Assembly (NCBI GenBank): GCA_964456625.1
Contig: CAYWBO010000019.1
Span: forward strand, 1-40,394
Length of the DNA: 40,394 nucleotides
Source: Sulfidibacterium sp964456625
GTDB taxonomy: Bacteria; Bacteroidota; Bacteroidia; Bacteroidales; F082
Direction of reading: 5' to 3'
Below the pieces are notes generated by a model. That model worked only from the letters and a program-made list of their open reading frames with translations. It did no database searches and had not been told where the DNA came from. Made by a program: the position numbers and the translations under genes. Numbering within the stretch: position 1 is the stretch's first letter; each line of letters starts with the position of its first letter. Shown here in pieces: positions 16,515 to 25,362 of the stretch.

Positions 16515-18734
16515 ATGGAACAAAGCAAAGCGGAGCAAGAAAGGCAGGATATCCTGCGCCGATACCGAAATCTTATTGAGGTATGGACAACCCGGAAGAC
16601 CACCAAGGATCTCTGGGATGTCCGGAGGGCCTTCCGTATGGCTGCCGACGCCCACAAAGACATGCGCCGGAAGTCGGGCGAACCCTTCATCCTTCATCCA
16701 TTGGCTGTTGCTACCATTGCCGCTGAAGAGATCGGACTGGGACGGACTTCCATCATCTCAGCTTTATTGCACGACACCGTTGAGGACACGGATGTCACAC
16801 TGGAAGATGTGGAAAAAATGTTTGGCGAAAAGGTTTCCCGTATTATCGACGGGCTTACCAAAATAGACGAGATCTCTGACAATAATTCCACGGCACAGTC
16901 TGCCACCTTGAAAAAAGTCATCCTCACGCTTTCCGATGATGTTCGTGTGATCCTCGTAAAGCTTGCCGACCGGTTGCATAACATGCGCACCATGGATATT
17001 ATGCCCCGCGAAAAGCAGCTCCGCATAGCTTCCGAAACACTGTTTATCTATGCACCATTGGCTTATAAGCTGGGGCTTTACTCCATGAAAAGCGAGTTGG
17101 AGGACCTTTCCTTTAAATACTCACAACCAGAGATATATCAGGAAATTACTCAGAAAATGGGCGATATACGTGAAGAAAGAAATCTCTTCCTGAAAGCTTT
17201 CGGCGTTCCCATTACCAATAATCTGAATGAAAAGGGCATTGATGCCGAACTCCTGGTAAACGAAAGAAAAGCCTATTCGGTTTGGAAAAAAATGCAACGC
17301 ACCGAACTTCCGTTTGAGCAGATCTACAATTCCTACAGTCTGGATATCGTTGTAGACACCGAGGGTAAAGATGAAAGTTTGCAATGCTGGGCGGTATATT
17401 CTGCGGTTGCCGTACTTTACAAGCCCAACAACAAAAGGTTGCGCGACTGGATGAACACGCCGAAAGCCAACGGTTATGAAGCCATCCACACGACAGTGAT
17501 GGGTCCTGGAGGCAGCTGGGTTGACGTTCATATCCGCAGCAAGCGGATGCAGGAGATTGCCCAAAAAGGATATGCCGCTTACCTGAAATACAAGACCAGG
17601 AAATCGGAAGTTGGCTCGTTGGAAGTCTGGCTTCAGAAAACAAAAGAATTGTTGGTGGAAAGCGACGGTGATGAGTCGATCAGCTTTATCAGCGATTTTA
17701 AACAGGAACTCTTTTCAGATGAGATTTATGTTTTTACGCCTGCCGGTGAAATGATCAACCTCCCAAAAGACGCTACCGTTTTGGATTTTGCCTATTCCAT
17801 CCATACCGACCTGGGAAATCACGCCATCGGAGCCAACGTAAACCGGAGGCTGGTGTCCATAGACCACCCGCTGCGAAGCGGTGATCAGGTAGAAGTTATC
17901 ACGTCCAAAATACAGGAACCCGTTGAAGACTGGTATCAAACTGTCGTAACGGCCCGGGCTAAGGCCAGAATAAAAGGCGCATTGAAAAACAAACGGAAAA
18001 GCTACCGGGAAAAAGGCGAAGAAAAACTCAGGGAAATTTTCCAGCAACTGAATCTGGAATTCCAGCCGGCGCTGGTCCAACAACTCATGAAAGACAACAA
18101 ACTCCCGGGACAAATTGATTTTTACTATCAGGTAGCCACCGGAAAAATCGGTCCCGAAGAAATCCGAAAGACCTTACACATCAAAGAAGAAAGAACCGGC
18201 TGGTCAAAACTCAAAAACCTCTCCTTACCCTTCAGTTCAAAGACACCGAAAAAGGAAACCAAAAAAAAGAGCAAAAATCTCCCAGAAGTTGCCATCATCG
18301 AAAATCCCGAAGAGGCAGATTATTACATCTCTAAATGCTGCCACCCGGTGCCGGGTGATGATGTACTGGCGCTTCAGATCGACGATGGCCCCGTCCAGAT
18401 TCACCGTACCGACTGCGATGAAGCCATCAAGCTGATGTCTGTTTACGGGCGTAACATCGTGAAAGGCAAATGGAAACAACAGGAGGGTATTACATACTTA
18501 GCAGGGCTCAAGATCACATCCAAAGACCGGCTTGGATTATTAAATGAAGTTACAGATCTTATTTTTTCAAAATACAAACTCAGCATAAATAACATCCACT
18601 TATCGTCGAATGAGGGGCTGGTCCAAATGGAGATCAAGCTTTTTGTGGACAATACCACGACGCTTAAAAAGTTGATTTCGGAACTAAATAAGTTTCAGGG
18701 GATCATCAAAGTGGACCGTACAACAAGAATTTAA
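16515..18734 (+). CDS. RelA/SpoT-family protein, hydrolase competent with degenerate synthetase domain
   Basis: A full-length (739-residue) RSH protein: HD hydrolase, synthetase, TGS and C-terminal ACT domains. The hydrolase residues look intact (RRKSGEPFILHPLAVA, HDTVEDTD, DRLHNMRT). The synthetase domain has lost expected residues: the Mg-binding Asp of the YDL-A-R motif is Asn272 with no Arg after it (QIYNSYSLDIVV), and the catalytic Glu of EVQIRT is Asp337 (VDVHIRS). TGS is near EIYVFTPAGEMINLP, and ACT begins about AGLKITSKDRLGLL. I infer a (p)ppGpp hydrolase, with a second RSH elsewhere as synthetase. An upstream TTG at 16494 is less likely as start. Confidence 0.9.
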   Translation: MEQSKAEQERQDILRRYRNLIEVWTTRKTTKDLWDVRRAFRMAADAHKDMRRKSGEPFILHPLAVATIAAEEIGLGRTSIISALLHDTVEDTDVTLEDVEKMFGEKVSRIIDGLTKIDEISDNNSTAQSATLKKVILTLSDDVRVILVKLADRLHNMRTMDIMPREKQLRIASETLFIYAPLAYKLGLYSMKSELEDLSFKYSQPEIYQEITQKMGDIREERNLFLKAFGVPITNNLNEKGIDAELLVNERKAYSVWKKMQRTELPFEQIYNSYSLDIVVDTEGKDESLQCWAVYSAVAVLYKPNNKRLRDWMNTPKANGYEAIHTTVMGPGGSWVDVHIRSKRMQEIAQKGYAAYLKYKTRKSEVGSLEVWLQKTKELLVESDGDESISFISDFKQELFSDEIYVFTPAGEMINLPKDATVLDFAYSIHTDLGNHAIGANVNRRLVSIDHPLRSGDQVEVITSKIQEPVEDWYQTVVTARAKARIKGALKNKRKSYREKGEEKLREIFQQLNLEFQPALVQQLMKDNKLPGQIDFYYQVATGKIGPEEIRKTLHIKEERTGWSKLKNLSLPFSSKTPKKETKKKSKNLPEVAIIENPEEADYYISKCCHPVPGDDVLALQIDDGPVQIHRTDCDEAIKLMSVYGRNIVKGKWKQQEGITYLAGLKITSKDRLGLLNEVTDLIFSKYKLSINNIHLSSNEGLVQMEIKLFVDNTTTLKKLISELNKFQGIIKVDRTTRI

Positions 18735-18902
18735 GCATGCTGTTTTTCTACTTAAAAACGATTGCGAAATTTGCAGGTTTTTGAATCTGACTCAGCAGCA
18801 ATTTGCTTTTTTACTATCTTTTAGTGGAAAACATTTTTAATTTTTATTTAAACTGCATAAATTTTATTTTGTACTTTTACAGCTGAAAATTTATCGCCAG
18901 GC

Positions 18903-19370
18903 ATGAAACAAGAAATAAAAAAAGATACTTTCGAATCGGTAAAGAAAGTATTTACCGATTACCTAGAAAGCAGGGGGCATAGAAAAACGCCGGAGCGCTA
19001 TACAATTCTCAAAGAAATCTACGCCACTGAAGGCCATTTTGATATTGAGACCCTTTATATCAGGATGAAAAACAACAAATACAGGGTTAGTCGCGCTACC
19101 TTATATAATACCATTGAACTTTTGCTGGATTGCAATTTGGTGACAAAACATCAGTTTGGCAATAACTGTGCACAATTTGAACGCTCTTTTAAATACAAAC
19201 AGCATGACCATTTTGTCAGCATGGAAGATGGAACTATTTTGGAGTTTTGTGATCCGAGGATTCAGGAAATAAAAAAATCCATTGAAGAAATGCTCGGGGT
19301 TGAAGTTGCCTACCACTCGCTTACATTTTACGGGAAAGTAAAGCCTTCGAAAAGCAAGGAGAATATTTGA
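18903..19370 (+). CDS. Fur-family transcriptional regulator
   Basis: A 155-residue metal-sensing repressor family member. The winged helix (RKTPERYTILKEIYATEGHFDIETLY, then YRVSRATLYNTIELL) is well conserved. The metal region keeps His45 and HDH (101-103), but the first CxxC structural-zinc pair of many Fur proteins is Ser106/Asp109 (HDHFVSMEDG). So it may be a zinc-site-free Fur or have a changed metal preference. It sits just before purA, a common Bacteroidetes arrangement. Its targets cannot be told from this window; no Fur box was recognised upstream. Confidence 0.88.
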   Translation: MKQEIKKDTFESVKKVFTDYLESRGHRKTPERYTILKEIYATEGHFDIETLYIRMKNNKYRVSRATLYNTIELLLDCNLVTKHQFGNNCAQFERSFKYKQHDHFVSMEDGTILEFCDPRIQEIKKSIEEMLGVEVAYHSLTFYGKVKPSKSKENI

Positions 19371-19414
19371 TTTAAAGAAAATCAAATTTTTATAGCAAGT
19401 TACAAGGTTCTTTT

Positions 19415-19422
19415 TAACTTTG
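19415..19422 (+). promoter_or_regulatory. Bacteroidetes -7 box for purA
   Basis: TAACTTTG matches TAnnTTTG exactly, 59 bases before the purA ATG, in the gap after the Fur-family gene. The -33 box is not clear. Confidence 0.5.
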
Positions 19423-19473
19423 CCGGGAAATGATACGCCCTGTATTGTCGCAGGGCATTTTTAATGCACTATC

Positions 19474-20763
19474 ATGAAAATAGACATTCTGTTGGGCCTT
19501 CAGTGGGGAGATGAAGGAAAAGGCAAAATTGTTGACGTACTTACCCCCGACTATGATGTTGTAGCCCGTTTTCAGGGGGGCCCCAATGCAGGTCATACCA
19601 TCGAATTCGAAAATAAAAAATTCGTCCTGCACACCATACCCTCAGGAATTTTTAATCCCAAAAGCATAAATGTGATCGGCAACGGCGTCATCATCGATCC
19701 GTTTATCCTCGATAAGGAAATTGAAGATATCAAGCCGACAGGTATTGACATTAAAAAAAAAGTGCTTTTGTCAAGGAAAGCACATCTGATCCTGCCTACC
19801 CATCGATTGCTGGATGCCGTTTATGAAAAGGATAAAGGAGACCGTAAAATCGGCTCTACCTTAAAAGGAATCGGACCGGCATATACCGATAAGGTCTCAC
19901 GCAACGGAATCCGAGTAGGTGACATCGACAGCCCGAATTTCGAAGAAAAATATCAGGAAGCGCGGCAACGGCATTTCAAGCTGGCTTCTATGTACGATCC
20001 GGAATTCCTTCAAACCAAAATCGAAGGGCTAGGATTTGAAGAATACGAGAGTATCTGGTTGAAAAAACTGAACCTGCTCTTAGAGTTTGAAAGGATCGAC
20101 AGCGAATATTTTATCCATCAGGCGGTGAGCGAAAACAAAAAAGTTCTGGCCGAAGGCGCTCAGGGCACCATGCTCGACATCGACTTTGGCTCCTATCCGT
20201 TCGTAACCTCTTCCAACACCACCAGCGCCGGGGTTTGCAACGGCCTGGGTGTGGCCCCCGGCGCTGTGGGAAAGGTTTTTGGAATCTTCAAAGCTTACTG
20301 TACCCGCGTAGGAAGCGGCCCATTCCCTACCGAGCTCATGGATGCCACGGGAGAAGAATTGCGGCGCAAAGGACAGGAATTCGGCGCTACCACAGGCAGG
20401 CCCCGTCGATGCGGCTGGCTTGACCTTCCCGCACTGAAATATGCCATCATGATCAATGGCGTTACTGAGCTGAAAATGATGAAAGTGGACGTGCTTTCAG
20501 GTTTTAGGGAAATAAAAATTGCCACGCATTACAAAGTCAACGGCAAGCTGACAGATCAGGTTCCTTTTGATTGTATTGATGCAACCATCGAACCCGTTTA
20601 CAAAACATTACCAGGTTGGGAAGAAAACCTGGAGCAGATTTACTCTTTCGATGAGTTACCGCAAAATCTGAAAGATTACATTCTCTTTATTGAAAAAGAA
20701 GTCGGTGTTCCGATCAACCTTGTCTCTGTCGGTCCTGACCGGAAGCAGACATTAATGAGATAA
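19474..20763 (+). CDS. purA: Adenylosuccinate synthetase
   Basis: A 429-residue GTP-dependent ligase joining IMP and aspartate, the first committed step to AMP. The N-terminal GLQWGDEGKGKIVD is the GTP-binding signature with the catalytic Asp/Lys, QGGPNAGHTI carries the catalytic His, and GTMLDIDFGSYPFVTSS and TTGRPRRCGWLD are typical. Length is normal. It has its own -7 box and is followed at 36 bases by a CYTH-domain gene. Confidence 0.97.
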   Translation: MKIDILLGLQWGDEGKGKIVDVLTPDYDVVARFQGGPNAGHTIEFENKKFVLHTIPSGIFNPKSINVIGNGVIIDPFILDKEIEDIKPTGIDIKKKVLLSRKAHLILPTHRLLDAVYEKDKGDRKIGSTLKGIGPAYTDKVSRNGIRVGDIDSPNFEEKYQEARQRHFKLASMYDPEFLQTKIEGLGFEEYESIWLKKLNLLLEFERIDSEYFIHQAVSENKKVLAEGAQGTMLDIDFGSYPFVTSSNTTSAGVCNGLGVAPGAVGKVFGIFKAYCTRVGSGPFPTELMDATGEELRRKGQEFGATTGRPRRCGWLDLPALKYAIMINGVTELKMMKVDVLSGFREIKIATHYKVNGKLTDQVPFDCIDATIEPVYKTLPGWEENLEQIYSFDELPQNLKDYILFIEKEVGVPINLVSVGPDRKQTLMR

Positions 20764-20799
20764 TTAAAAGGATCAGGCAGTTCGTTGCTTGAAAACATC

Positions 20800-21270
20800 A
20801 TGGCTCTGGAAATCGAAAAAAAGTTTTTGGTTGACGGTGATTTTAAAAGCGAAACCACCCAAAGCATTCGAATTGTCCAGGGTTATCTCTCCTCATCACC
20901 CGAAAGGACGGTCCGTGTAAGGATCTGGAACAACAAAGCTTTCCTGACCATCAAAGGCAAGCCCAACGAAACCGGCATGAGCCGTTATGAATGGGAAAAA
21001 GAAATCCCTCAGAAGGAAGCATTGGAACTTTTAAAACTTTGTGAGCCGGGAGTGATTAACAAAACCCGGTATATCATCCCTGCCAAAGAAAATCTTGCTT
21101 TCGAAGTGGACGAATTCCACGACGAAAACGAAGGTCTTCTGATGGCGGAAATAGAACTGCCGCAGGAAGATTTTCCGTTTGAAAAGCCGGGTTGGCTGGG
21201 AAAGGAAGTGACCAACGACATCCGGTATTACAATTCATATCTGGCCAAACATCCTTTCAGTACCTGGTAA
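20800..21270 (+). CDS. CYTH domain protein (triphosphate-tunnel family)
   Basis: A 156-residue protein of the CYTH/triphosphate tunnel metalloenzyme family, which act on triphosphates (tripolyphosphatase, thiamine triphosphatase, class IV adenylate cyclase). The defining ExExK motif is EIEKK at residues 4-8, followed by alternating charged strands (TVRVRIWNNKAFLTIKGK, RYEWEKEI, AFEVDEF, LLMAEIELP). I chose the ATG at 20800 because CYTH proteins begin a few residues before the motif; a TTG at 20785 is the alternative. The substrate is unknown. It ends 3 bases from the convergent lipoprotein gene. Confidence 0.88.
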   Translation: MALEIEKKFLVDGDFKSETTQSIRIVQGYLSSSPERTVRVRIWNNKAFLTIKGKPNETGMSRYEWEKEIPQKEALELLKLCEPGVINKTRYIIPAKENLAFEVDEFHDENEGLLMAEIELPQEDFPFEKPGWLGKEVTNDIRYYNSYLAKHPFSTW

Positions 21271-21273
21271 AAG

Positions 21274-22332
21274 TCAGATGATGGTAAAGATCTCGCCGCT
21301 CAGATCCACTTTCATTTTTACAAACACCGGCAGATGATCGCTGTAGCCACCGAAATAACTCTTTGAAGAAGCCGTACGGTTGGGAACTGCAGGCCCTTTC
21401 TTGGGCTGATACAACATCCATTTCGCCTTGAAAATCTCTTCAGAATCGGAGTTTACTTTGATACCGTTATGACCCGCAACCATGGCGGTGGATACGATGA
21501 TCTGATCAAACAAATCCCACCCTTTATAATACAGACTGCCTTCGCCATTGCTATAGGGAATGGCAGCCAGGTCAAACAACTGTTTTTTCTGGAAGGGCTC
21601 TTTGGGCGCGACCGCTCCCAGCGAAGTGGTGATGCTCGGGTCGGTGGGGTTGTCATTCAAATCACCCATGAGCAGAATGTTGGCATTCGGCTGCTGATTG
21701 AAAATGGAATCACAGATCAGCCTTTCCACCTGCCCGATATACCTTCGAAGCGGATCGGTACGATCCTGACTCCCGTATCTGGAAACCCAGTGATTTACAA
21801 AGACATGAATGGTATCATGACCATAAACCAGGGCTTTTGTATAAAGAATATCCCGTGTAGTAAAGTCTGCTTCCGACGGAAAATGCAACCGGATAAAACG
21901 CGTAAACAATGGCTTAAAGACCTTGGGATCGTACAACAGGGCAACGTCGATCCCTCTTTTATCAGGACTGTCCTGATGGATGATCTTGTAACCAGCATCC
22001 TTTAATTTTCCGGTATGGATCAAATCTTCCACCACCTGACGGTTTTCCACCTCGGCCAAACCAAAAATTGTCGGGAAATGTCCGGGTTCCATAGAAGACA
22101 TCACCCGGGAAAGATGTTCCAGTTTCAAATCATATCTTTTGGTATTCCAGCTTACTTTGCTGGTAGGCAGATAATCATTGTCCCGGGTCATCGGGTTGTC
22201 AATGGTGTCGAATAAATTTTCAACATTGTAAAACGCAGCAGAAAAAGGTTTCAGCTCTGTATTGGTGCATGAAGTACCAATAAATACAATGAAAAGAAGA
22301 CTTATTACAGGCAGCAGTAAATATTTTTTCAT
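21274..22332 (-). CDS. Endonuclease/exonuclease/phosphatase-family lipoprotein
   Basis: A 352-residue exported protein. The N-terminus is a lipoprotein signal with lipobox IGTSC (Cys21). The rest shows the endonuclease/exonuclease/phosphatase fold: FYNVENLFDTID near the start, IFGLAEVENRQVVEDL with the catalytic Glu, LLMGDLNDNPTDP, and a final GYSDHLPVFVKM with the Asp-His pair. It is therefore a metal-dependent phosphodiesterase or nuclease anchored in the envelope; whether it acts on DNA, lipids or sugar phosphates is not shown. It has an own -7 box at 22366-22373. Confidence 0.85.
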   Translation of the reverse strand: MKKYLLLPVISLLFIVFIGTSCTNTELKPFSAAFYNVENLFDTIDNPMTRDNDYLPTSKVSWNTKRYDLKLEHLSRVMSSMEPGHFPTIFGLAEVENRQVVEDLIHTGKLKDAGYKIIHQDSPDKRGIDVALLYDPKVFKPLFTRFIRLHFPSEADFTTRDILYTKALVYGHDTIHVFVNHWVSRYGSQDRTDPLRRYIGQVERLICDSIFNQQPNANILLMGDLNDNPTDPSITTSLGAVAPKEPFQKKQLFDLAAIPYSNGEGSLYYKGWDLFDQIIVSTAMVAGHNGIKVNSDSEEIFKAKWMLYQPKKGPAVPNRTASSKSYFGGYSDHLPVFVKMKVDLSGEIFTII

Positions 22333-22365
22333 AATACAAGGTTATTTCAGTACAGGCTTAAAATG

Positions 22366-22373
22366 CAAATTTA
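22366..22373 (-). promoter_or_regulatory. Bacteroidetes -7 box for the lipoprotein gene
   Basis: On the minus strand this reads TAAATTTG, an exact TAnnTTTG match 34 bases before the ATG at 22332. Confidence 0.5.
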
Positions 22374-22487
22374 AAGAATTCGTACGTGTTAACGATTAGA
22401 ATAAAGGCATTTAATTTATGCTAATCGCATTCAAAAATTCTAAAATTAAGCCTGAAAGTGACCGGGGGGATGGACCGCTAGCATTCT

Positions 22488-22874
22488 TTAAAAAGAATCG
22501 TCGAAATTTTTTAACCGGTCGATGTTGCGGCGGTCCTTCTTTGAAGGGCGTCCCAGTCCCCGATCCCGGCGCTCGTAATTGACCTTACGTGCCATTTGCA
22601 ATTTTTCAAGTTCTTCCGATGGGGTCAAATCTTCCATGAGATCCGGAACCAGCTTGGGTCCTACCCTGTTATTCCCGATCTGCTTGATGCGCACCGATTT
22701 ACGGATACCACTTTGAACAATGTCGATCTCATCTCCTACCCTGACCTCCTTTGAAGGCTTTGCATTCACGCCCCCCATTTTGACTTTTCCACCCTTACAG
22801 GCTTCCGTGGCCTGCGAGCGCGTTTTAAACAGACGAACTGTCCAAAGCCATTTGTCGAGACGAATGCTTTCCAT
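22488..22874 (-). CDS. S4-domain RNA-binding protein (Hsp15/RqcP type)
   Basis: A 128-residue protein with an S4 domain at about residues 3-65 (IRLDKWLWTVRLFKTRSQATEAC, GGKVKMGGVNAKPSKEVRVGDEI) and a long basic tail. This is the Hsp15 layout: such proteins bind stalled 50S subunits carrying nascent peptidyl-tRNA, a ribosome rescue role. It lies 2 bases after der, in an era-der-S4 run of ribosome-related genes. The assignment to Hsp15 versus another small S4 protein rests on the KWLW motif and tail. Confidence 0.85.
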   Translation of the reverse strand: MESIRLDKWLWTVRLFKTRSQATEACKGGKVKMGGVNAKPSKEVRVGDEIDIVQSGIRKSVRIKQIGNNRVGPKLVPDLMEDLTPSEELEKLQMARKVNYERRDRGLGRPSKKDRRNIDRLKNFDDSF

Positions 22875-22876
22875 GT

Positions 22877-24190
22877 TTATTTTTCCCGGAAGAACAACTG
22901 CACCGGAACCCCGGTAAAATCAAAATTTTTCCTGAGCTGGTTTTCCAGAAATCGCTTGTAAGAGTCTTTTACCTCACTTGGATGATTGCAGAAAAACACA
23001 AACTGGGGGGTGACAGTTTTCAACTGCATTATATATTTTATCCGGATATAGCGGCCGCGGGAAACCATAGGATGCGGGTTCTGCTGCATAAGCGGCAGAA
23101 AAAGTTCATTGAGTTTAGAGGTCGAAATACGCTGACTTCGTTTCTGATAAACTTCGGCCGCAATGTCCAGAATTTTTAAAATTCTCTGCTTTTCGTTTAC
23201 CGATACAAAAACAATGGGAACATCGTTAAAAGGAGCCAGACGATCACGAATTTTTAGCTCAAACTCCAAATGCGTGTTGCTGCCTTTTTCGATCAAATCC
23301 CACTTATTCACCACCACCACAATACCTTTTTTGTTCTTTTCAGCGAGGTGATAAATGTTGATGTCTTGTTTTTCGATGCCCTGGCCGGCATCCAACATCA
23401 CAAGGCAGATATCCGAGTTTTCGATGGCACGGATGGTCCGCAACGTGGAATAAAACTCAATATTTTCGTATACCTTGCCTTTTTTCCGAAGTCCGGCCGT
23501 ATCCACAAGCATGAATTCGTGGCCGAAACCTTTAAAAGGCGTGTAAATCGAATCACGGGTGGTACCAGCAACAGGGGTCACAATATTCCTTTCACCTCCC
23601 AGAAAAGTATTGATCAACGACGATTTTCCGACATTCGGGCGCCCGACCACGGCAATTTTTGGCAAATCCGGCAATGATTCTTCCTCGCTTTCTAAAATCT
23701 CAAATGATTTCACGACCTCATCCAGCAAATCACCGGTACCGGTTCCGGTGACAGCGGAAACCGGAAAGATCTCACCTAATCCAAGCGAATAAAATTCGCC
23801 CGTAAGGGATTCCAGATTAGGCGTATCTATTTTATTGGCGGCGAGAAAGATCTTTTTTCCGGAACGCCGTAGGATTTCCGCCACTTCTTCATCCAGCAGA
23901 TTTACCCCGGCACGGGCATCTACCACAAAGACGATGACATCTGCTTCATCCACAGCAAACAGTACCTGTTTCCTGATTTCTTCTTCAAACACGTCGTCGG
24001 AACCTTGCACAAAACCTCCTGTATCGATTACAGAAAATTCAATGCCGTTCCAGTCACTCTTCCCGTAAATCCGGTCGCGTGTCACACCGCTCTGCGATTC
24101 CACGATGGCAGTTTTCGACTGTATTAAACGATTAAACAATGTGGATTTTCCCACATTCGGCCTTCCTACGATGGCTAAAATATTACTCAT
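22877..24190 (-). CDS. der: GTPase Der (EngA), 50S ribosome assembly
   Basis: A 437-residue protein with two tandem GTPase domains and a C-terminal KH-like domain, unique to Der. First G domain: GRPNVGKSTLFNRL, DTGG, NKID. Second: GRPNVGKSSLINTFLGGERNIV, VDTAGLR, NKWDLIE. It assists maturation of the large ribosomal subunit. Length is normal. It follows era by about 40 bases and is followed at once by the S4-domain gene. Confidence 0.97.
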   Translation of the reverse strand: MSNILAIVGRPNVGKSTLFNRLIQSKTAIVESQSGVTRDRIYGKSDWNGIEFSVIDTGGFVQGSDDVFEEEIRKQVLFAVDEADVIVFVVDARAGVNLLDEEVAEILRRSGKKIFLAANKIDTPNLESLTGEFYSLGLGEIFPVSAVTGTGTGDLLDEVVKSFEILESEEESLPDLPKIAVVGRPNVGKSSLINTFLGGERNIVTPVAGTTRDSIYTPFKGFGHEFMLVDTAGLRKKGKVYENIEFYSTLRTIRAIENSDICLVMLDAGQGIEKQDINIYHLAEKNKKGIVVVVNKWDLIEKGSNTHLEFELKIRDRLAPFNDVPIVFVSVNEKQRILKILDIAAEVYQKRSQRISTSKLNELFLPLMQQNPHPMVSRGRYIRIKYIMQLKTVTPQFVFFCNHPSEVKDSYKRFLENQLRKNFDFTGVPVQLFFREK

Positions 24191-24231
24191 TAGTTTTCTT
24201 TTATCTGATTTATATGGAATCCGGGAAGCAA

Positions 24232-25113
24232 TTAATGATCATATCCAAAGCGCTCCAACGTTTTATCGTTATTCCGCCAGTCCTTATTCACTTTGACCGT
24301 AAGCTGCAGGTATACTTTTTTTTCGAAAAATTCTTCGATAGCTACCCGGGCCATAGTTCCCGTTCTCTTGATCGCACTCCCGTTGTGTCCTAAAATAATG
24401 GCCTTCTGGGATTCCCGTTCCACAAAGATAACGGCAAAAATCTTTATCAGCTTTTCTGTCTCCTGAAAAAGTTCGATGGCGACTTCTACCGAGTAAGGTA
24501 TTTCTTTCTTATAATTCAAAAATATCTTTTCCCGGATCATTTCGGAAACGAAAAACCGCTCGCTCCGGTCTGTCAGTTCATCTTTCGGGTAATACGCCTG
24601 ACTTTCAGGAAGTCGTTCCAGTATACCATCAAACACTTTTTCAATATTAAAATGCTGCAAAGCTGAAACGGGCATCACCTCAGCTTTGGGAACCTTTTCT
24701 TCCCAATATCGGATCTGTTCTTCCACAACTTCCTGGCTGGAAAGATCAATCTTGTTGATTAGCACCAGAACCGGAACCGACGAAGAGGCCACTCCCTGCA
24801 AAATCTTTTCTTCAGAAAATTTAAGCCCCGGTTCGGTCATCAGCAGGATTATATCGGCATCGATCAAAGCGGTTTCGATGTAATTATTCATCCGGTCGTG
24901 CATTTTATAGGCAGGATCCCGAACAATTCCCGGAGTGTCTGAATAGACGATCTGAAAATCCTCACCATTTACAATACCCAGAATGCGGTGCCGTGTAGTC
25001 TGCGCTTTGGAAGTGATAATAGAGAGCTTTTCACCCACCAGGGCGTTCATCAATGTTGATTTCCCAACGTTCGGATAGCCAATAATATTGACAAATCCTG
25101 CTTTGTGCGGCAT
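24232..25113 (-). CDS. era: GTPase Era, 30S ribosome assembly
   Basis: A GTPase of 293 residues when started at the ATG at 25113 (MPHKAGFVNIIGYPNVGKST), the usual beginning of Era; an upstream TTG at 25143 would add ten residues. G1 is GYPNVGKST, G3 DTPG, G4 NKID. The C-terminal KH domain (VEVAIELFQE, AVIFVERESQKAIILGHNGSAIKRTGTMAR) binds the 3' end of 16S rRNA. It is divergent from the initiator tRNA gene; both promoters must lie within the roughly 100-base gap. Confidence 0.96.
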   Translation of the reverse strand: MPHKAGFVNIIGYPNVGKSTLMNALVGEKLSIITSKAQTTRHRILGIVNGEDFQIVYSDTPGIVRDPAYKMHDRMNNYIETALIDADIILLMTEPGLKFSEEKILQGVASSSVPVLVLINKIDLSSQEVVEEQIRYWEEKVPKAEVMPVSALQHFNIEKVFDGILERLPESQAYYPKDELTDRSERFFVSEMIREKIFLNYKKEIPYSVEVAIELFQETEKLIKIFAVIFVERESQKAIILGHNGSAIKRTGTMARVAIEEFFEKKVYLQLTVKVNKDWRNNDKTLERFGYDH

Positions 25114-25131
25114 AATTTTTCTGAAAAATAA

Positions 25132-25163
25132 TTTGTTTGGCAAAGAAACAAAATATATCTTTG
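25132..25163 (+). promoter_or_regulatory. Promoter of the initiator tRNA gene
   Basis: TTTG at 25132-25135 and TATCTTTG at 25156-25163 are separated by 20 bases, an excellent match to the Bacteroidetes TTTG / TAnnTTTG promoter. It lies 55 bases before the tRNA. Confidence 0.75.
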
Positions 25164-25217
25164 CACTCCCAAATTAAAACAGGGTATAATAAGACGTTCA
25201 TTGTAACAAAAATATAT

Positions 25218-25289
25218 TGCGGGGTGGAGCAGTGGTAGCTCGGCGGGCTCATAACCCGTAGGTCGTAGGTTCGAATCCTGCCCCCGCTA
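25218..25289 (+). tRNA. Initiator tRNA-fMet (CAT)
   Basis: The cloverleaf folds with anticodon CAT at 25250-25252. The anticodon stem ends in three consecutive G-C pairs (25245-25247 with 25255-25257), and the D stem has the A11-T24 pair, both marks of bacterial initiator tRNA. Position 1 (T25218) is opposite T25288, a mismatch as needed for formylation, although E. coli has C-A there. The T loop TTCGAAT is normal. The 3' CCA is not encoded. Confidence 0.93.
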
Positions 25290-25294
25290 CTAAG

Positions 25295-25325
25295 AAGGGT
25301 TGACTCAAAAGGTCGACCCTTTTTC
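25295..25325 (+). terminator. Terminator after the initiator tRNA
   Basis: AGGGTTGAC (25296-25304) pairs with GTCGACCCT (25312-25320), with one G-T pair, and is followed by five Ts. It separates the tRNA from coaX. Confidence 0.85.
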
Positions 25326-25362
25326 TTTTTCCGTAACTTAGGAACCACGAAAAAGGAAGAGT

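Noticed and set aside
18735..18902. Fur-type operator upstream of the Fur-family gene
   Set aside because: The region is AT-rich, but no convincing 19-base inverted repeat of the Fur-box kind was found.
20785..20799. TTG start for the CYTH protein
   Set aside because: The ATG at 20800 places the ExExK motif at the usual distance from the N-terminus.
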